A stretch of 64,000 nucleotides of DNA, from assembly GCA_034687125.1 (NCBI GenBank), contig JAQGBZ010000061.1, positions 175,973 to 239,972 of the forward strand. Reading direction: 5' to 3'. This document shows positions 27,601 through 41,100 of the stretch, in pieces; position 1 is the stretch's first letter; every line of letters begins with the position of its first letter. Origin of the DNA: Neelides folsomi. Its lineage: Eukaryota > Arthropoda > Collembola > Neelipleona > Neelidae. A program made the position numbers and the translations under genes. The notes below the pieces were generated by a model. The model had not been told where the DNA came from and did not search any database. It saw nothing but the letters and a program-made list of their open reading frames with translations.

Positions 27601-29928
27601 GATTCTAAGATTCACCTCAGACATTGGAAAACAGTGAACTTTGGCGTTTCACTAATGTAATACACGTCACTAGTAAATTGAAAGTCATCTCCCTCACATC
27701 TCAAGATCTTTTATCAATGAACGAAAGACTGAAAGCTTGTCCCAGAAGATTAAAATGTATATAAAGGTTGCAAAAAGTTCTCAATATTATTTATTACCTC
27801 TTCAATTACTCTCGAATTCTCAGCCTCCAATCTTGAGACATCTTTTCCACGCTATTAAAACTTAAGCGGCACAATTTATTCTTGCCCTGTTTATTAAACC
27901 TTTATTTTCTATATTAATTAAATGGGAAACGCCATGCTTGTATTCATAATACTGTAGTAATGGCATTTAATGTCCGACTTACGATTATAATATTGCTGTA
28001 TTTGATTGTGGTGAATGAAATGAACTTGAATTTCCGCCGGAAATTATGTGATAAAAATCCCTAGGCATTACTTCAAGAGTAGTTTACAAACAGACAAGTT
28101 GGAACACGCTGAGAAAAATTCTCAGTTCAAAAAACTCTTTTTCATTAGAGAGCAATTAGCTAATGTTGTCTTAATGTAAATAATAACGGTGTATTATATT
28201 TAACCGCAGTTAATTATAATTCAATCATTACATAAACTCTTCCCCAATGTGGCAGCAATATTTGTTAATGGATTGCGAGCTTCATTGAACACGTTACTCA
28301 GAAGCTTTCAAAATTTATTATATTTTACATAATATGTAAAGGACGAGTTGTAAGCCGAAGACCTTTCAAGGTGTTTGCCAGCAAAATATTTCTTGATCCG
28401 TCAGAACTCGAGATTTTTAGATAAACAATGACACGATTTTCTAATTTGTTTCATTTCTCATTCCTCGATCTATCATAGAGGAAAACAAATATAATACGTA
28501 TACTAATATAAATGAAAAAATATTATTTGTAAAAAACAAGTCAACCTGTTTCAAATTCGTCCTTTAAAAATGAAATGACAATGAGTACTATGTATACTAT
28601 ACATGATACAGTATACCTGTATATTAGATACTAATCGTAAGTGTAAATATTATATGTATTTCGTACACATACTAATATCCCTGCAAAGTTGAAAGTAAAA
28701 CTACAAAACTAAGCAATATTTAATGGACATTTTCCTCAAAAGTTACATTTTAATTCTCTAAAGAAGCAATGAGTGAAATTCTCATCAAGAATCCTCTGAA
28801 TCCTTCATTAAAAAGATTTTGTCAAAAAAGGAAATACTTTGAGTCTTTCTTGTAATAACAAATAATATATTAAAGGGGAGTAATTGTAGTAAAAGCTTCT
28901 CATTCTCATTGTTTCTCTTTTCGGAATCATTCGGCGCATTTTAATTGTAATAAATTCCCTTTGTGCTCATCAAAATAGAGGAAGTGTCTTCTGCACAATT
29001 CTACTTAATTCGTAATTATAAGGCGTCACAATGCAGTCTCTTCCTATTCTCCCTCCTTTATTGCAATACAAAAGTTATTTAATTCAACATATAATTATCC
29101 ATTAAATGTAAGAAGCAGGCTTTGACATGAGAAAATATAAATAATAATTAAGTATAAGGGATATAAACATCTAATCTATAAAGATTATGTTTTATGGCTC
29201 TTATGCTATTTCCAAGATTCAAAGGGAAAAGCCATTGAGAGAGTAAAAGGTAAGAGTAGAAAAATAATGGATTTCACTATTCATCAATGACTTCTTGCCA
29301 CTGTGGGAACTTTGAGGGAAAAAGTCATAAGTTGTCGAGGAGGACATTAAACGAGAGTGAGCTCCCTTCCATAAAAATGAGTCTTATCAAACACAACAAT
29401 GGTATTTGAATCATGTGCAAGTACCTCAAAGCACATTTTTAATATCTCGTTCCATTACAAACTAATATTATTATACGGTTCAATGTAGATTTACGTGTGT
29501 TGGACGTGTAATAAATAATATGATAAATTAATTCTGTGAGTAAAAGTTTCCTTTTCCTTTCTGCCTCTCTTCAGTCGGGTAAAGGGGAGTATTAAAGTGG
29601 TCGACGGGTTAGGAAAGAGGATCAGACCCAATTCGTCTTCCTCAGAGTCAGCACAAATCCTCAGTGTTAGTTCAGAGCAAGGTTTACCTATAAAGAGATC
29701 GAAACCAGCATCTTTGGTGAATCTCAACTTCACAAATCTCAACCCAGTACCTCAAATCTCTTCATCAAGAGCGTGAGGGAGAGAAAGGAAAAGAGACGAA
29801 TTAAGTTTTTGAGAAGTGATCCTCTTCGGTCATATATTATAGCAATAAAGGTGAACTCTTCGTATCCTTATTGATAAGGAGCGATAGTGTTGGTTTAAGT
29901 GAATTTCCTCCTTTTGGATGCGGATCCA
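18661..29928. other. AT-rich intergenic region between cuticle genes 1 and 2
   Basis: I see no gene I can support. Open frames at 18686-18931, 21647-21880, 22213-22437 and 26747-27016 start with ATG but are short, AT-driven in composition and lack recognisable domains or flanking splice partners. A short inverted repeat CAGGTACTTGTACCTG is at 22021-22036. A more GC-rich patch at about 24110-24190 has no interpretable coding or RNA structure. Confidence 0.6.
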
Positions 29929-29955
29929 ATGAGAAGATATAGAATACGGACCGCC

Positions 29956-32900
29956 ATGGTAGAAAGGGTGAGTGGGCCAAATTCACTTCACTCTTCCTTT
30001 TACCCAATTATTCTTTCCATCTTCTTTTCGAATGACCGGATGAAATAAACACTGGTTGCGGAAAGATGCCTGATTCTTTAACTTATTACTGCCCTTTATG
30101 GATTGAGAGTTTACTGGGTTAACCTCAACCCTTCTTCATATTCAATCCCACCTTTTGCCTTAATTACCCTACAGACTTGAAAGTTTCCAACCTCGTCAAG
30201 ATTCAATTCCCTTTGTTATCTCAATTCTCTCTAAATTTGTTGATTCATGCACGTTTTGACCGTTTTGTTCGATGCACAACACGTCCATTAACCCATCTTT
30301 AATCAGTTAATCTTGGCTGTTTTCTCTGTTCTGTCCGCTTCGATAACTTTTCCTTAGTTATTAAATAAATATTTTTATTTCCTTTTTCTTTAAAGAAGTA
30401 AAACCTCTCTTGGTCTTTTTGTCATTTTAAACACTGACTTTGTATTGTTTGTACCTGTATTAGTAAAAAAGTGAAGAAATTAGTTAATTATTCTTAAAAT
30501 TTTCTTTGTTATACTTTGTTAGAATTTTGAAAGATACCTATAGAGTAATAGAGTATGTAAGCATTTATAGATTAATGTATGTATAGGTTAAGTTAGGGAG
30601 CATCAATCTAGGTATATTGTACTGTTGAATTCAAATATTTACAGACATTTTAAATGTTTCCAATTCAGGTTCTTGCCCTTATCTTCCTTGGTGCTTGTGC
30701 GTTGGAGTCTAGTCATTTTGCAGAAGCAAAAGCACCAGTTCAAAGGCTTCTGCTCAGATCCGGGAGTTTACGAGGAGATGAAATTTACGCTCCAGGGGGG
30801 AACATTTACATCAATGGGAAAGGACAAATCGTAACTCCGATTTACAAAGAATCTCAACCGAGGCATTACGAAAATCACCAAAACTCTGGACATGACCATC
30901 AGAGTTCTTCTTCACATTTTGCGCCGTCGAATGAAGCCACTGCTGATTACCCGCAACCGGTAATTTTATCATTCAATTTTCTATTTCAGTTTATCAACAT
31001 GATTTAATTACCAAAAGTGTTAAGATTTAAATTTATTTTTAATTATTTATAACCCATGATTTTGTTTAGGATCCGAAAAACTATGCGTTTGCTTATGCTG
31101 TTAGAGATGGACAAAGAGAAGGAGGAGATGACTTTTCTCATAAAGAAAGCAGAGATGGAAAAGTAACAATGGGAGAATACAAAGTAAGGAATTGGAAATT
31201 AGGGAATTATTTACATGAATACTTAACATACATGAGACGCTACACCCTACAGATCTAAATTTTTATGAAACATTATTGTTAACAATATAAAATAAATTAT
31301 TTTTATTATTCAGGTTCTGCTTCCTGATGGAAGAACTCAAGTACGGAAAAATTTTGCCTAATTAATTTTTGAAACAAATGCGCTCACAACATATATTTTA
31401 CACCTTTATTTCTTCATTTGTAATATTTATCATAGACAAAATACTAATAAATACAAAATCAATAGGTGGTGAGATACACAGCAGATTCCAAAGCTGGATT
31501 TAAAGCCGACGTGACTTACGAAGGAGATCCAAACGACAATTCGCATCTGGCCAAATTGGATAGCCAGAACATTCCCAAGAACCATGCGTCCCCCAAATAC
31601 CCACCTCTGTACAGAACAGAATCAACGTCTTCTGTATTTAAGAAATTTGCAGCTCCACCGAATCCTTCATCTCATCCTGAAATTTATCAAGTTTCGCCCA
31701 CTCCATCACAAAGTGGCAGGAAACCATCAACTATTTACTTGTCTCATCCTCTCAAGTCACATCCAAGCATCTCTCCATCACTCTACTACAAAGAAGATAT
31801 CGAGCACCACCACCATCATCGTCATCCCCATCACCGGTACAATGAAGTTCTGGCTTCGCCATCTCCCACATTCCTCTACAAAGTGAGTCCGAGTCAGGAA
31901 ACTCCAAGACATTCGCCTTCTCCTCGAGGAAGACTGATAAGAGTTCAAAAAATCGGTTCCATTTCTCCCTCGCGGATTCCAATCGGTTACCGGACTGTTC
32001 CATCACCATCTCCAACAACAGCAATCTACTCGCCCTCTCCTTCACCAAACTCAATTTACAGAATAGGCGTTTCTCCCACGCCGACTTACGACTCCTCTCC
32101 GGCTTACTCTTCAAATCAAAAGCCAGCCCGACCGCATAGAATTGTATTCCAACATATTTCTCCATCTCATCCGGCCCATCCGGCTCCAGACGTCGGGAGA
32201 TATCCAGGAAATGCCATTGAGCAACAGGACCCATTCAAACCAGGAACTAAAAGTCGATTGGTCCCTATCGAGTTTTTTAAAGCGGGCCCGGCCACAAAGA
32301 GCACAGGAGATTACAAAGCGTCTGCTTCCGCCTCTCCGGCTCCAAACTATGAGACACTTGAGGGAGACTATCATGTTGAAATTCCTCGTCGTGGAACTCC
32401 TATCAAATCATCTGTTGCAACTTACACCTCATCGGTTCTTTATCCAAGCCCATCGTCCAAACCAACAATTTATATTAAATCAAATCCTCATCACCACCAT
32501 CATCATCATTCACATCACCATCATGAAAATCAGCGTCAGAATCCTTCTCAACAACAAGATCATTATCAAAATCCTCCTCCGCAAAATCATTATCAAAATC
32601 ATCCTCAGCAAGATCATTATCAAAATTCTCTTCAACAGAATGTTTATCAAAATGCTCCTTCTCAACAAATTTATCAAAATGCTCCACCTCAACAAAACCA
32701 TTATCAAAATCCACCACACCACCACCACCACCACCACAATAATCCAATTCCGCATCATTCTCACGGTAGGAGACGTCCATCAGGACAATCAGGAGGACTT
32801 GTCTATTTGGAAACTCCTGCCAAAGGACCCAGACCATCCGAACTCGGGGTGCAGGAAATCCTCTCAAGACTCCCAACAAACGTCAATGTTCCCCCACCCA

Positions 32901-33199
32901 AGACAACAACTCATCCTTATGAAGTTGGAGCTTCTGATTATGGAAAAAGCGTTTCTTATTCTACAGATGATAAGAAAAGGAGTTTTAACAACAATGGACA
33001 GGGAATTCCTCCTGAATTCGTTTCTGCTCATGTTGAAGGTGGCCCGAGATTCGCGCGCCCATATAGCAGAGGTTATCTCATAGATGACTCGGAAGACGCT
33101 ATTGTGCAAGGGCCTCAAGAGAGAGCTGACTCTTCGTATCAGCACCAACAGCAACAACATGAACAAACGGGGCAGTACAACGAAGAAGGCTTTCATTAA
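29956..33199 (+). CDS. RR-family cuticle protein with His/Gln-rich tail, gene 2
   Basis: Secreted cuticle protein of about 725 aa from five phase-0 exons: 29956-29967, 30669-30959, 31070-31183, 31314-31340 and 31466-33199. Exon 1 (MVER) has a strong CCGCCATGG start context and a GTGAGT donor. An in-frame ATG at 29929 would add nine residues. A third possibility is an unspliced start at 30654 (MFPIQ), which also gives a signal peptide. After the signal (VLALIFLGACAL) and a linker, the RR domain spans about 102-170: YAFAYAVRDG, DDFSHKESRDGKV, the 27-nt exon VLLPDGRTQ, then VVRYTADSKAGFKADVTYEG. The long tail carries SPSP/SPTP-Tyr motifs, His runs (near 31807, 32490 and 32710) and six YQN-centred units at 32560-32712. 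Such tails suggest metal-binding or tyrosine cross-linking, which is inference. Exons 2-5 are firm; exon 1 is less so. Confidence 0.85.
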
Positions 33200-33339
33200 T
33201 ATCTTCATCTCTGGCACTTGTACATAATTATTTTTGATATTTTGAGTGAAATCTGTTTATTTTAATTTTGTATCATACTCTTGTTCATGGAAGTATGTCT
33301 GTATGCAATATCTTTGTCATCTCATTTCTTCTTTATTGA

Positions 33340-33345
33340 ATTAAA
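33340..33345 (+). terminator. candidate polyadenylation signal, cuticle gene 2
   Basis: ATTAAA 141 nt after the stop codon is followed at once by a T-rich stretch. It is the first reasonable signal downstream of gene 2. Confidence 0.45.
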
Positions 33346-33926
33346 TTGTTTTTATTTTTTCTCATACCATGCTTTAATACAATCTGTATCTCTTTCATAG
33401 ACATGTTCTCAAATATTTAAGATTAGTTAGATCCTGTAGTAAAACATTATTGCCCAAGTTAATTTTTAAGTTTATGTATCTGAGTTAAATAATTGCTCTA
33501 ATATTACAATAAGGCGTAAGGTCAATATCCAATTAATAAGTTGATTATTGATTACTTCATTAATGCATTATAATATTTTATCATAATATGCTACAAATAA
33601 ATTATAAAGTTAGCAAATATCTTGGTTAAATAGTATAGTAAATTCCAACTACCATATATGAGTAATAAATTGATAACGTAAGAGATAATTTATACGTATT
33701 AAAAACACACTCATAAATATGGTGTGTAATTATTTACATAATAAGTAAAAGTATAAATAATTCATTTCTTCCACAAAAAAGTCAAAAATAATCAGCGAGG
33801 TACACTATTAATTAAGTCTGTAAATATGGAAAGTATGTATTTACTTCACATAATTCATTATTTGGGTGACCTTACTTTCTCACCTTCTTGCGAATTAGTC
33901 CCGTTCTTTATTTTGATAAACACTAT

Positions 33927-35118
33927 GGGCCGAGACTATGTGGAGAGTTAGAGAGGTTTAGAGGGAGTTTGCTTAAAGCTAAACCAATTTCGGACTATGT
34001 CAAAATGGGTTCAAGCTAATGCAAGGCCACGTAGTCCAGAATTTGAGTTTAGATGAGTTTAGCTGGTTTCTGGTCTATGTGCGGTTTAAGCTTAAGCTTA
34101 AATATAAATTTTAAATTGATTTCTTATTCTCGCCCCTGAGCAGGTTTAGGGAGGTTTAAATTATTTTTCCCATATTACAACACTATTCATATTTACAAAT
34201 TGTAACTTTTAAAAGTGTTTTAACTAATTTTAACTATTATTAAACAAAAAATGATATACGTGGAAGCCCAATTCTACTTTGTGAATATACCGGTTCTCTG
34301 TGAAAACTTCAATCAAACAATAATGAATTTTAATTTCACGAATTCAATCCTTTCATACGAGTCTGCTTACCATTTTTCTCATCCGTTGTGACAATTACAA
34401 TTACTTTAATATACAATTGAAGTTAAAATTTAATCAGTCCATTCAATCCTTTAAAATATAAATACTTGGCTGACTTCTATTGGAATTCAAAAAAAAATTT
34501 CTATAAAGCCGTATGATTTTTTAAATAAGTTTTCGTATAATTTTAATGCGTAACACGTTTTCTATATGATTCCCACTTTATCGCACTGTACTTATAAATC
34601 CAACAATTTATTAAAAGGAAACATCAATCAGAGAACTCTCAAAGTCACAAGTACATTAATGTATTTTATTACTTACTTTTATCATTTACTTAAAGCCTCC
34701 ATTCAATGTCTCCCTAAAACTAAAGTTTGTTATAAGCTAAATACTTTTAATTGTGATTAACTCATATTTAGAAATAGGAAGAATTTAAACAGAATATATA
34801 ATGTAGTCGTATTGGGATACCCAAATGAAAATGAATGGCGATTGTGTATGGGAGAGGAACAGAAGAGACGGCGTGGTAGCGTGGCAAAAAACATGAGAAA
34901 ATATATGGATGCAATTTGAATTTGGGCATCGTTTATCCGCATATAAAGTAAAACCTGGTTTAAGCTAAACCAAAGTTAAACCAGATTTCTGGTTTAAGAC
35001 TAAACCACACATAGACCAGAATCTTATACTCAGCTTAAGGCGGTTTAATTTTTGCTTAAGTCGGTTTAGCTAAACTGACTTAAACCATCTTAACCCTCCA
35101 ACCACATAGTCTCCGCCC
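33927..35118. repeat. 1.19-kb terminal-inverted-repeat element
   Basis: The left end starts GGGCCGAGACTATGTGG and the right end is its reverse complement with one mismatch (CCACATAGTCTCCGCCC). TAT flanks both sides (33924-33926 and 35119-35121), consistent with a 3-bp target-site duplication. Subterminal regions on both sides are packed with GGTTTAAGC/GCTTAAACC-type motifs, a possible transposase-binding array. No transposase is recognisable inside; the open frame at 34566-34760 has no similarity I can name. GGG termini with a 3-bp AT-rich duplication suggest a PIF/Harbinger-like non-autonomous element, tentatively. Confidence 0.65.
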
Positions 35119-35121
35119 TAT

Positions 35122-37193
35122 ATGATGTTTTTGCACTTAATTCTTTAACATGTGATACACAGTGCAATAGTGCATACTTATTTATATGCACAGGTTATGC
35201 ATGAAGTTCTTATTAGCAGTAATTCCTATCCGTGCTTGATCATTAATATTGTCAATTTTTTAAAAAAAATTGCTACATTTATGAAAGTAACTACACAATA
35301 AATGCTTTAAATGTGCTATATTACATACTGTTTCTGCATGACAAAAATTTAAACTTGACAAGTCAATTGAGCAATTTCATCTCTCTCCTTAAACTCAATG
35401 AATAAGTCACAATACGCATGTAGAGGAAGTGGGAATGTAAAACATTTATTGTTAAAGCGTTAATACAGATATATCTAAGACCTCTTAAAAATTAATCCTA
35501 ATAAAACGTGACTTTATAGTTATATAATCAAAAACTTACACAATTTAATTCGTCTTGTCCTTTGAGCTATTAATCAAGGAGCTCGAGCGTGCCACTTAAT
35601 AATAAAGATTTCAATCGTGATTAAACAAACTGATTTAAGAATTTTCCTAATGACCTTTCATATCATGCCAATAAGTACAAACTAGGATTAAAGGTAAGTC
35701 TTTTTATTATCATGTTTATACACAATAGTTGCTTTTTTGTAATTATATACGAGTCCTTTACTTCATTGAGGTTTGTAGTATACCGAGTTATCTGTATCTT
35801 GACTTGTTACACATTTTAATAAAATATACGTAAATACAATATTATATTTATAACATAATTTTTATAACAAATACTTTGGCTTTATAATGCCTATGTAATC
35901 TATTGCAAGAAATAAAGGATAATGGGGATAGACATTGGTGGATATGATTATGCTCAGGTGAGTATATGAGATGCAAGAAGAAATGTTAAAGAATTTTTCT
36001 CAGCATTATGAATCTTTATTTATTCGTGGTTAACTGATTGACCGACCTTACAATTAACAGTTAACGATGGCTACATTTAACTTTATTTTCTTTATTCATA
36101 ATACTTATCGTAATAATCATAATGCATTAGTTGTTATAAATTATGCATCTTCTAACAAAGGATCCAATCAAACTAACTATAATTTCATAAATTAATTATT
36201 CATCGGAATGTACTCGTATTTATAAAAGATGGTATAACATATTGTAAGAAAATGTAAAATTACGATAATTATGAATTTAACCTACTATGTAGTAGTCCTT
36301 AAAGTTATGCAGTCTATAAAAAACCATACCCAAATCAACTTGTGCTCATGAAGTTATCTACGAGTATCTCGTACTTTATAAGTTAGTAATGAAAAGTAGT
36401 AGCTTAAAGATAAAGATGATAAAGTGAAACAAACTATTATTCACACCAATTTACAATTCAAAGCATTATATGAAATCTTACAAATGTGGGCGTGGAGAGA
36501 TGACATGATTGTTGGAAAACCTTTTTGTGTGAATATGGAAAGTATTGTCACCTTACTTCTACTTGATAATAATACGACGCTAAAGAGAAAGACCATAAAA
36601 ATACTCAACCTTAGCTTATGTAAATTTTCTTTCGTAAAGGTCTTTTCCATCTCGCGTCTCATGGCGTAAATGTAAATTTTAAATGTGTCGATTTATTTAC
36701 AGACACCCTCATCAATTTAATTCGAGGACAAAGGGACATTCAACAATGTAAAATTTCACCTTAATAGGCAAGCATAATATCTACTTAAAGTCATTTAAGT
36801 AGGTACAAACTGTTTAGAACGATATTATTTTTTGCTCATTTTATTGTTATGTCCAACAATAAATTTTACATGAAGTTTAAAAAACGATTAATTTGGAATA
36901 TTAAATTTTAACTAAAAGTAAGAGGAGTAGGTACTAAAGTATGTAGGTATTAATAATTGTCTTCATACATTTTTATTAAGTGAGATACTGGTAGGTAAAC
37001 ATAGGCTTTAATATGAATATAATATATTTATCCTATCTTGAATGTATCGTAATTGTAATACTAATATTAGGTGGGTATTCAATAAGGAATCGTGTATTAA
37101 TAATTATTATGAAAGAAAACGAATAGCATGTACTATTACTATTATTCTATTATATTAATGGTAAGATCATAATAAATAATTCTTCAATTATAA
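35122..37193. other. AT-rich intergenic DNA
   Basis: I see nothing coding or structural that I can support. The overlapping open frames at 36424-36669 (plus) and 36441-36662 (minus) are most likely chance. Confidence 0.5.
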
Positions 37194-38146
37194 GGTATAC
37201 CTCCCGAACAACACTGTAACTAATATATTATTAATATTGAGTCCACCAGAAAACTGGAAAAATTAGTCAACTTTGGCCACCCAAATTTGATAAAAAACAA
37301 GTCCACAAAAATACTTAATAATTACTTAGATCGACTAATATTCGACTGATATTTAACTAATATATTAATCATTTTTCAAAATAGATTAATAAATTAATAA
37401 TATATTAGTCATTTTTTTGAGTAATAAATGTGAAACATCAGTTCACAATGATGCTAGTTTATTATTATTATTTAATTGATCTCCCATTAATTTGAATTAA
37501 CAAGAGACCTTTAGAGCTCAACTCATCTCCCTTAGGTCTGATCGATAATAAACCATAATAAAATATATTTAAATAAGGTCCTTCCTCATCTATCCCAGTT
37601 TCCCTTTAATAGAGATGGAATCCTAACATATTTGAGTATACAACCCTAGTTAGCAATATTTAAACTAATACTGATTTTAACAATATAATAGTTATAAACC
37701 CACATTTTAATTTTTGCATGAAAAATTTAAAAAGTTAGCTGTTAGTTAATTTACAATCGACATTTAAATGTATTTAAGATAAGTACTCACGTTTACTGAA
37801 ATTTAGCTAAATGTGTTACTCAAAAGATTAAGGTTCAAGCGTACTAATGTTTGACTTACTGTTTATAAGTAAATTTGTACATGATTTGTATACTTAAATT
37901 TGCGTCTAACATTAGTCATTATTAAGTATGTATTTTCAAGTAAATATTAAGTGTTAAAAGCTACTCAAATAGGAAGTAATTTTTAAGTAGTGAAATTCAA
38001 GTAAGATATAGTATGCAAAATTAGTTAAATAATATTAACATTTAAAGATTTTTGGGGATGAATAGATTTGTTTACTTAATTATTACTTATATTACTATCA
38101 TATTGATAATATATTAGTTACAGTGTTGTTCGAGTTGGCATACACC
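37194..38146. repeat. 0.95-kb terminal-inverted-repeat element
   Basis: A perfect 26-bp inverted pair lies at 37205-37230 and 38107-38132, containing CGAACAACACTGTAAC. Weaker symmetry extends outwards to about 37194 and 38146 and inwards for about 10 bp. ATATATTA-type motifs recur inside. No transposase is seen. Part of the subterminal sequence recurs inverted at about 1464-1489, so this is a dispersed family. Confidence 0.6.
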
Positions 38147-41100
38147 AACTACTACATAATGTAAATCTTACAAGAGAGAAAGAGAGATAAATCTCATCAT
38201 GAGTATCATAGAGTCATGGTTGACTTTTGAATTCCTTTGCGGGTAAAGCGAACTTCCTTCCCCTTTCTCTTCTCTATATATTTTTACTTTAAGCTCTTTA
38301 TCTTAATTTGAGATTTATGATTTTAATGAATAATAAAAATGGTCGATCTAGTTTACAAATTTGAATAGCGAGTATTTTCACTCATTCAATTTTCTTATTT
38401 TACAGGTATATTACGAAAACGGGTTTGAACAATAGGTAAATACTTTTGTTGCTAATCCTAATTATTGAATACAATAATGAAACAAGGAATGATAAAATAT
38501 GGAAGCAAAAATGCATTTTTATTAAAATAATAAACACTTCTCAATCCGTGTTGTCATTCATAAATTCATCAAATAAATAATAGCGTGTTAATTTCACAAC
38601 TACCTTAATATCATTTTATCCTTTATAAACATTCCTCCATAATTGCACTCCTTGCATCACGTTGTTCACAGAGGCACCATATCTCAATGAATTTGGTAAG
38701 AGGTTAAAAATTTGAGTCAAAATTAAATGTCATTTTTATAATAAATACATCCTTAAGCAATGAACATCCGATGAAATTGTTCAAAGTTCAATCATTCATT
38801 GCAAAAAACATTTAAGAAACTGGCAATTCCCTCCAAGTTGATTATTTTATCAAATCAATAAAAGTTCAAAGGGAAACAACACGTAGCCGATTAAAAGGAA
38901 GCGTGTTAAATTGAAAGTAAATCTTCGAGACAAAAGAAATGTTAACCCTTCGAACTCTTTAATAAAGAATCTTTATAAGCGTCAATAAAATTTGATCAAA
39001 ATCTGATTAAACAATTCCTAACTTAATAGAAATGTCTTTTAGTGAAATTGAAATGATTGACTTGCACAAAGTAGTAATTTACAGCTTTTAAAATCATTCC
39101 CACTTCCTACAATGCTTAATTCCTACTTCATAGGATCAGAAAGGATAATAATACCAAGATCTCGCAAACGATCTCATAATGGTCTTATGAGATTGGCACC
39201 ATGCCGTTGGAATGACAAAAGCAGGAATTGGGATTGAACAAGGTAATCATAAAAATGAATAAATATGCGAGAGAAACACGAGGATATTCATGAGGTTGAA
39301 TCTATGGGTCTTTAATCTTGGAGCCACATTAATGTGAAGCAATAAGTAATAGGAGAATTCCGTCGAGGCGTGTATGAGACCAGAGGAGGTATTTGAAAGT
39401 GGACGAGAGAGCCAGTTGGTTTAATCATCCAAATTAGAGAGCCAGTTTTCTTCTCTCCATATTCGACAGCCCAGAGTTGTAGACACAGAAGATCGCGGAT
39501 CAAGAGACAATAATCTCCTAATCCTCATTCGCTCCGGTCAGCCTCTGTGGAGAATTGTATGTGATTTGAGCGTGTGAGCTGTGATGACCGGGAGCCATTT
39601 CCTCTTATACTCCTATTCACACCCTTGTAATGATGAGGGCTATAGGAAGAGGTGAGATGGAGGTGAAGTTGCGGAGATACTCTTGTTTGTTGATTCTCGA
39701 CACTTACAATGTTTACAAATTACTCCATTCTGGTAGCCGAGCACGCAAAGGACCTTCACTCCACAAGAACCCTTCAAATAAAATTATCTGGAATTTGGAT
39801 TTTTTGTTCCAGCGGTTGAGTCCAGGAGCGAGAGAGAGCCTGATTCACTCTTCACCCTTAAAATACGGACAGCATTAAAGGGGCAATTAACATACCAAAA
39901 GATACCTCTTTCTTATAAGTGGAGGAATTATTGAGCCGATCCCCATACTTAATGAACCGCTCTCCTATAAACCACTACTTTATATCCACATCATCCTCTC
40001 CCATTATATCCATAAAATGAAGTATCAATGCCCACGCTTGTTTCACCTCCTAATCGCCCCTCCAAATCCGCGTGAAAATCCACTCTTATCTTAATGAACA
40101 AAGGAGTCAATTTGACATTTAGTTCTCAATCCAAAGATCATGACTCTCATTGCACAACTTGGAATTTAGTAGAATAGGAAAAATTATTTAGCTTATTAAT
40201 ACACTCCTCACATCGCATCAATTATCTAATTGTACCAAGAGTAAGGACTGTTGCATGAAGCAATGTAAATATTGTGGAGGAATGGAGGTGTAATTAGAGG
40301 TCTTTTTGCATAATTCCTAGTACTGGTAGATTCATTCAAGAATGGAGTTGTGCTCCATCGCCCTCCCTCATCGTTGGAAAGATAAGGAGATCGTTTATCC
40401 CCATTCCTCATTATTTTCAAGTGAGGAGCCGTGAGGCGTAAGTCTCAGTCATGCCTCTCCAATGACATAACAAACGGACGGGGATGAAGTCGCGAAGGAA
40501 TATTGCTCCTTTTGAACCTCACGACTTTTCATGATTATGCGAGTTGAGTTAATTTTCCTCCGTTGACTCCTGGCCATTTCCTCACCTCGCCCATGGTTCA
40601 TTGGGGCCAGATGAGTAATGTAGCTCAGATCTCCTTCTGCAGATTGGGAACATTCTCTCCCAAACTTGCGTATTTTTACTTCATCCCTCCGAGCTCCTTC
40701 CAATACGCGTAAATAATAATGAGAATAGAAAGGAAGTGGAATAGATCACCCTGATACTCTCCACATGCCACATTATTCATTTCCAACAATGAGCGCCAAA
40801 ATACTTCGAGGACTTCAATGAGCCAAAACTAATTCTTTCTTTTGAAAATTAAAAAATAGATATTATTATGCATCTCGGAGAGAAGTGCGAGAAAAGACAC
40901 GGCGAGGGTTTTAATCTTATCTTCGACCTGAGGTAAAAACGAGAGGGTATTTGTCAAACGTTCGTTTGGAAATGAAAGGTTTTCTTATGAGTTATTGGAG
41001 AGCTTATAACTCATTTCTTCCTGTCGCCGACCTGTTGCTTTTTTTATTTTTAAGACTAACACCTACCTGACTCTTAAATCATTCAATCTGAGGTTTAATC

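Noticed and set aside
29491-29742. 83-aa minus-strand frame upstream of gene 2
   Set aside because: No known domain or supporting signals; it lies in the likely promoter region of gene 2.
31584-33217. Open frames of up to 313 aa overlapping the tail of cuticle gene 2 on both strands
   Set aside because: Caused by the low-complexity CAC/CAT/CAA-rich coding sequence; no independent domain or splice context.
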